NCBI GenBank assembly: GCA_900318815.1
Contig: ONMA01000006.1
Coordinates: forward strand, 1 to 64,000
Direction of reading: 5' to 3'
Length of the DNA stretch: 64,000 nucleotides
Source of the DNA: an uncultured Prevotellaceae bacterium
GTDB taxonomy: Bacteria > Bacteroidota > Bacteroidia > Bacteroidales > Bacteroidaceae
Part shown: positions 59,812-64,000 of the stretch, one piece after another
How the letters are laid out: every line of letters starts with the position of its first letter
Position numbering within the stretch: position 1 is the first letter of the stretch
Made by a program: the position numbers and the translations under genes
The notes under the pieces: generated by a model
The model's database searches: none
The model's input: the letters and a program-made list of their open reading frames with translations, nothing else
Told to the model about the DNA's origin: nothing

Positions 59812-60810
59812 ATGGCTACAAAAATTGCTTTTTTCGATGCGAAGAGTTATGACCGCGAGACCTTTGACAAGGTGAACGGCGAGTTTGGATTCGAAATCCA
59901 GTATTTCAAGGAGCGGCTGAGCCTGAACACGGTGTCGCTGACCCGTGGCATGGACATGGTGTGTATCTTTGTCAATGCCGAGTGTGATGAGCGGGTCATT
60001 GAGCGGCTGAAGGAGAACGGCGTGAAGCTCATTGCCTTGCGGTGTGCCGGATTCAACAACGTGGACATCCGTGCTGCACAGAAGTATGGCATCCGCGTGG
60101 TGCGTGTGCCTGCCTACTCCCCGCATGCCGTGGCCGAATATGCCGTCACGCTCATGCTCACCCTCAACCGCAAGGTCTATCGCTCGGTCTATCGCACCCG
60201 CGAGGGCAACTTCAGGCTTGGCGGACTCATGGGCTTTGACATGTATGGCAAGACGGCGGGTGTCGTCGGCATGGGGCGCATTGCCAAGGAGCTGATAAAG
60301 ATTCTGAAAGGTTTCGGCATGAACATCCTGGCCTACGACGTCTATCCCGATGAGGCTTTTGCCAAGGAGTACGGCGTGAAGATGGTGACGCTCGACGAGC
60401 TTTACGAAGGCTCCGACATCATCTCGCTGCACTGTCCGCTCACGGAGGAGACTAAGTTCCTCATCAACAGCGACAGCATCACGAAGATGAAGTTTGGCGT
60501 GATGATTATCAACACGGGACGTGGCAAACTCATCAAGACCGAAGACCTCATCAACGGACTGCGTTCGCACCAGGTGGGTTCGGCAGCCCTCGACGTGTAC
60601 GAGGAGGAGGCCGACTACTTCTACGAGGACCGCTCGGACAAGATGATCGACGACGACAAACTGGCCCTGCTGCTGATGATGCCCAACGTCATCGTGACGT
60701 CTCATCAGGCCTTCTTCACCCGCGAGGCTACCCGCAACATCGCTATCACTACGTTGCAGAACATCCGCGACTTCGAGGACGGCAAGGAACTGGTGAACGA
60801 GGTGAAATAA
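59812..60810 (+). CDS. ldhA: D-lactate dehydrogenase (2-hydroxyacid dehydrogenase)
   Basis: 332 residues. Reduces pyruvate to D-lactate with NADH in the cytoplasm. LRCAGFNNVDIRAAQKYG (substrate side), the nucleotide loop TAGVVGMGRIAKELIKILKG, INTGRGKLIKTEDLINGL (Arg), AALDVYEEE (Glu) and TSHQAFFTREATRNIA (His) give the full catalytic set of the D-LDH group. The ATG at 59812 is 44 bp after the -7 box. It is a single-gene unit with a long inverted repeat behind it. Confidence 0.95.
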   Translation: MATKIAFFDAKSYDRETFDKVNGEFGFEIQYFKERLSLNTVSLTRGMDMVCIFVNAECDERVIERLKENGVKLIALRCAGFNNVDIRAAQKYGIRVVRVPAYSPHAVAEYAVTLMLTLNRKVYRSVYRTREGNFRLGGLMGFDMYGKTAGVVGMGRIAKELIKILKGFGMNILAYDVYPDEAFAKEYGVKMVTLDELYEGSDIISLHCPLTEETKFLINSDSITKMKFGVMIINTGRGKLIKTEDLINGLRSHQVGSAALDVYEEEADYFYEDRSDKMIDDDKLALLLMMPNVIVTSHQAFFTREATRNIAITTLQNIRDFEDGKELVNEVK

Positions 60811-60840
60811 TTAAACTACTAAACTTTCCCACTTTTTTAA

Positions 60841-60966
60841 AACCACTAATTTCACTAATTAAACGAATTTTTCTATGCAGACCAGCATTTCACGAATGCA
60901 TCTAAAGATACTAATTAATGAAATTTATCCGCATGGTAATTCGTTTAATTAGTGAAATTAGTGGTT
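60841..60966. repeat. 29-bp perfect inverted repeat between ldhA and the GH8 gene
   Basis: Arm 60841-60869 (begins AACCACTAATTTCACTAATT) is the exact complement of 60938-60966, with a 68-bp loop; short flanking A/T runs extend the pairing. It may terminate ldhA, but the length and identity of the arms exceed what a terminator needs. Confidence 0.85.
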
Positions 60967-61007
60967 AAAAAAGAAAAGGTGGGAAACTTCAGTAAAACTA
61001 TTCTCGG

Positions 61008-62240
61008 ATGATGAAAAAAACGTTTGTTCACATAGCACTCGCTGCTATGCTGTTTGGCGCATGCCAGGAGAAGAAGCAGGCGGAGGTAACCAATCCCAAC
61101 AATCTCTTCTCGACATTGCTCGACAAGAGCGAAGCCGAAGTGCAGGCCCGCATCGACAGCCTGTGGACCCACTTCTTCACGCCCAGCGATGTCAGCCTGT
61201 ATGATGCTGATGGCGAGACGACCGTCTATTATGAGGTGGGCGACTCGATGGGCATTATCGTAGATACGGGCAGCAACGACGTGCGCACGGAAGGCATGTC
61301 GTATGGCATGATGATCAGTGTGCAGCTCGACAAGCGCGAGGTGTTCGACAGGCTCTGGCGATGGACCAAGACCTACATGGCCTATCCTGCCGACAGTCCC
61401 TGGGACGGCTACTTCTGCTGGCAGTGCGAGCTTGACGGCACGCAGATAGGGCAGAGCAATGCCTCTGACGGCGAGATCTATTTCGTTACGGCACTCTTCC
61501 TTGCTGCCGAGAAATGGGGCGACCCGCAGTATGCTGCTGATGCCAACGAGATCCTGCACAAGGTGACCTCGAAGGACGGGAAGGCAACGGGTGTCTATAA
61601 CCTCTACGACGACTCTACCCGCCTCATCACCTTTGTGCCCAACGAGGAAGTCCACTGGTACAGCGATCCTTCCTATTGCCTGCCTGCCTTCCTCGAACTC
61701 TGGGCCGAGAAGGCCGACGCGAAGAACAATTTCTGGCGTGAGGCTGCCAACAAGGCTCGCTGGCTCCTCCAGGCTTCGCAAGACACTGTGACGGGGCTTT
61801 ATCCCGATTACTGCCTCTTCGACGGCAAGGCCTATCGTCGCCCGCATTTCCCCTACAATACCGACCGCTACCAGTACGATGCCATCCGCTGTCCGATGAA
61901 CGTAGGCATGGACTATTATCTCACGGGAAAGGCCAAGGACTCGCAGCGCGTGATGATGCGCCGTCTGCTCCAGTTCTTCCAGCGTGACGGTTTCCGTTTC
62001 GGGCAGTTCAACCTCGATGGCTCAGACCCTGCTGACAGCTACACCGTGGGTATGGCAGGTGCCAATGCCGTAGGGGCCTTCGCCCTGGCCGACAGCGACA
62101 TCGAGGCCGACCGTGCCCTGGCCCGCGAATACGTCCAGCGGCTTTGGGATGTGGAGCCTCCCACGGGCAAGTGGCGCTATTATGTGGGCATGGTCTATTT
62201 CCTCTCCATGCTCCACGTGTCTGGCAACTTCACCCTCTAA
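61008..62240 (+). CDS. GH8 lipoprotein, probable reducing-end xylose-releasing exo-oligoxylanase
   Basis: 410 residues. A lipoprotein signal (AAMLFGAC, Cys about 19) is followed by the GH8 (alpha/alpha)6 barrel. VRTEGMSYGMMISVQL carries the catalytic acid Glu of GH8, and SNASDGEIYFVTALFLAAEK and YSDPSYCLPAFLELWAE follow. This layout is that of Rex enzymes, which trim xylo-oligosaccharides from the reducing end. It would act at the cell surface or in the periplasm. Start ATG 61008 or 61011. The -7 box is not evident. Confidence 0.88.
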   Translation: MMKKTFVHIALAAMLFGACQEKKQAEVTNPNNLFSTLLDKSEAEVQARIDSLWTHFFTPSDVSLYDADGETTVYYEVGDSMGIIVDTGSNDVRTEGMSYGMMISVQLDKREVFDRLWRWTKTYMAYPADSPWDGYFCWQCELDGTQIGQSNASDGEIYFVTALFLAAEKWGDPQYAADANEILHKVTSKDGKATGVYNLYDDSTRLITFVPNEEVHWYSDPSYCLPAFLELWAEKADAKNNFWREAANKARWLLQASQDTVTGLYPDYCLFDGKAYRRPHFPYNTDRYQYDAIRCPMNVGMDYYLTGKAKDSQRVMMRRLLQFFQRDGFRFGQFNLDGSDPADSYTVGMAGANAVGAFALADSDIEADRALAREYVQRLWDVEPPTGKWRYYVGMVYFLSMLHVSGNFTL

Positions 62241-62423
62241 CATAGCTTCATGCTAAGTAATTGTCTAACAATAGTTGGTATGATTTATGCGCTTCGCGCC
62301 TTTAAGAAAAACATCATAAAACAAGAAAAACAAGAAAAAACAATGATGGTTTTATTTTGTTCTTGGGGTTTTATTTTGTTTTATTAAGCCGCTTGCGGAT
62401 CTTTTTCCCGCTTGAAATAAGAG

Positions 62424-62465
62424 TACGGAGGAACGAGGGTACGGGGAGACCCTCGTTCCTCCGTA
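62424..62465. other. 17-bp perfect hairpin downstream of the GH8 gene
   Basis: TACGGAGGAACGAGGGT (62424-62440) pairs with 62449-62465 around an 8-nt loop. It lies 180 bp after the GH8 stop and 145 bp before holA, without a T run. The rest of 62241-62610 is AT-rich with no gene. Confidence 0.7.
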
Positions 62466-62551
62466 AAACATGATGGCATAGGCTATACCCCGCGCAATCT
62501 CCAGAATTTGGAAGCGTTTTTCCTTTCATCTTGAAAAAACAGCGCGTTTGT

Positions 62552-62582
62552 TTTGTTCTGCCCCTGATTTTTCGTAATTTTG
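62552..62582 (+). promoter_or_regulatory. Promoter of holA
   Basis: TTTG (62552-62555), 19-bp spacer, TAATTTTG (62575-62582). Confidence 0.7.
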
Positions 62583-62610
62583 CAATCGAATTATAAATGT
62601 TACGCAGAAA

Positions 62611-63639
62611 ATGGCAGAGACAAAGGCTGTGACCTACGATAGTATTATGCGGGAACTGGTGGACGGCAAGTATCGTCCCGTCTACTACCTGCAAGGCGAG
62701 GAGTCGTACTACATCGACAAGATTAGCGACTACATTGCCGAGCACGCCCTGGCACCCGAGGAGCGCGACTTCAATCAGACGATTATGTTCGGTTCGGACG
62801 TGACGGCCTCACAGGTGGTCGATGCCGCCCGGCGCTATCCCATGATGGCCGAGCGGCAGGTGGTCATCGTGAAGGAGGCCCAGAACATCAAGCAGACCGA
62901 TGCGCTGGAGAAGTACATGAAGAAGCCGTTGGGGAGTACCGTGCTGGTGATGTGCCACAAGAACGGCAAGATTGACGGACGCAAGCGAGAGTATGTGAAG
63001 GCCATCCAGCAGGCTGGTATCCTCTTCGAAAGTGCAAAGCTCAAGGACAGGGAGCTGCCCGCGTTCATTGAGAATTACCTCAAGAAAAAGGAGGTGAGCA
63101 TTGACCCGAAGTCGACCCAGCTCATTGCCGATGCCATCGGTGCAGACCTGAGCCGACTGACCAGCGAGCTTGATAAGGTACTCCTGTCGCTCCCCGAAAA
63201 CGATAGGCGAGTGACCCCCCAGGTGGTCGAGGATCAGATAGGCGTGAGCAAGGATTTCAATGGCTTCGAACTGCGTGATGCCATCGTCAATCGCAACGTT
63301 TTCAAGGCAAATCAGATTATCAATTATTTTGACAAGAATCCGAAGGCGGGCAGCATCTACTCATTTCTCCCAATGCTCTTCAATTATTTCCAGAACTTGA
63401 TGATTGCGTATTATTGCCCCAAAAGACAGAGTCAGGAGGCCGTGGCGCAGTGGTTGGAACTGCGATCGCCGTGGGCTGCGAAAGACTACATGACGGGCAT
63501 GAGAAACTACACGGGAATGAAAACGATGCAGATTATTTCGAAAATGAGAGAGATTGATGCCAAGAGCAAGGGCCTTGACAACCCCAATACGCCCGCTGGA
63601 GAGCTGATGAAAGAACTCATTTTTTTCATTTTGCATTGA
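62611..63639 (+). CDS. holA: DNA polymerase III subunit delta
   Basis: 342 residues. The subunit of the clamp loader that opens the beta clamp. PVYYLQGEESYYIDKISDYI near the N-terminus (the degenerate P-loop region), AARRYPMMAERQVVIVKEAQ, LIADAIGADLSRLTSELDKV, and VSKDFNGFELRDAIVNRN match HolA throughout. Length is as expected. It has its own promoter and is followed by a good terminator. Confidence 0.94.
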   Translation: MAETKAVTYDSIMRELVDGKYRPVYYLQGEESYYIDKISDYIAEHALAPEERDFNQTIMFGSDVTASQVVDAARRYPMMAERQVVIVKEAQNIKQTDALEKYMKKPLGSTVLVMCHKNGKIDGRKREYVKAIQQAGILFESAKLKDRELPAFIENYLKKKEVSIDPKSTQLIADAIGADLSRLTSELDKVLLSLPENDRRVTPQVVEDQIGVSKDFNGFELRDAIVNRNVFKANQIINYFDKNPKAGSIYSFLPMLFNYFQNLMIAYYCPKRQSQEAVAQWLELRSPWAAKDYMTGMRNYTGMKTMQIISKMREIDAKSKGLDNPNTPAGELMKELIFFILH

Positions 63640-63670
63640 TTTCTGCTCTTTCCCGATTCCAGAATCTTAC

Positions 63671-63702
63671 AAAAAAGCACTCTTTGTGGAGTGCTTTTTT
63701 TT
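63671..63702 (+). terminator. Terminator of holA
   Basis: GCACTC (63677-63682) pairs with 63689-63694 within flanking A and T runs, followed by TTTTTTTT. A short 7-bp dyad (63723-63729 with 63742-63748) follows. From 63750 to the right edge the sequence is AT-rich and shows no gene. Confidence 0.9.
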
Positions 63703-64000
63703 AGCTAACTACTCATAGAATCAGGGGGTTCGGAGCAAATGACCCCCTCCAAAACTCGCGTATTTCTATTTGCCCGACCGCTCGTCCAGAATTTTCGAGT
63801 ATTGCCGATTTTGTGATTTTTCAGCTTCTCTAAATTCGTCATTAACGTTTGTTTTGATTCAATAATGTGAAATTCGATAATTTAAAAATTTGAATCCCGC
63901 AAACAAATACGCAATTTTAAATATTAAATCATCGGTTTAATATTGTAAATCAAAAGATTTAAATAAGAAAATTAAAATGTAAATTCGCGGATTCAATATA

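Noticed and set aside
63723..63748. tRNA-like or riboswitch-like dyad after holA
   Set aside because: A single 7-bp stem with no cloverleaf, no conserved arm sequences and no promoter.

Overview
The window is chromosomal DNA from a Bacteroidota bacterium, most likely Prevotella/Segatella-like. Three things point there. Most promoters match the Bacteroidota -7 box TAnnTTTG, several with a TTTG -33 box 18-20 bp upstream. The ATP synthase operon has the Bacteroidota order (beta-epsilon first). Many genes encode lipoproteins, GH enzymes and secreted proteins with short C-terminal tails ending in basic residues. No rRNA or tRNA gene was seen.

Layout. 1-5.2 kb is a decaying region: the end of a probable pyruvate:ferredoxin oxidoreductase, a broken tandem-duplicated lipoprotein with tRNA-nucleotidyltransferase folds, two damaged Crp/Fnr paralogues and an RNase-like gene. 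5.2-7.1 kb holds a membrane-bound LuxR-type regulator and a probable target gene that share an 11-bp-periodic operator. 7.2-8.1 kb holds a candidate structured small RNA facing a small RNase-like gene, then a tiny HTH gene. 8.1-16.7 kb is accessory: a DUF4932-type metallopeptidase, an ECF sigma/anti-sigma operon, small conserved proteins, a flavin reductase and two DUF4143 ATPases. 16.8-26.7 kb is core metabolism: NhaD antiporter, PfkA and the complete F1Fo ATP synthase operon. 26.7-31.8 kb (minus) is a large secreted GH2 beta-galactosidase and a P-loop/CYTH fusion. 32.0-34.4 kb is a defence/toxin-like island: XRE, Fic, an hsdS remnant and a BRO-Fic fusion. 35.2-37.4 kb is a BlaI/BlaR1-type pair with clear dyad operators. 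37.4-38.4 kb is packed with repeats. 38.6-51.4 kb holds a choice-of-anchor secreted protein, a zinc metallopeptidase, lepA, a Crp regulator, thrC, mltG, a GH77 glucanotransferase with altered catalytic motifs, and a HAD phosphatase. 51.4-59.6 kb (minus) is an orphan HSDR_N-like protein and a four-gene secreted-protein operon (beta-helix-like, repeat/FN3, RCC1-dockerin, cohesin-like) preceded by a long leader that can fold into nested stems with a pseudoknot. 59.8-63.7 kb holds ldhA, a GH8 lipoprotein and holA.

The strongest candidates for something undescribed are (1) the exported nucleotidyltransferase-like lipoprotein, (2) the twin-module small RNA at 7263-7406, (3) the pseudoknotted leader at 59416-59552, (4) the identically phased ATGCAAA operator arrays at 5209 and 6328, and (5) the dispersed palindromic repeat families. 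All functional statements come from reading the sequence and from recall of protein families; no search or folding program was run.
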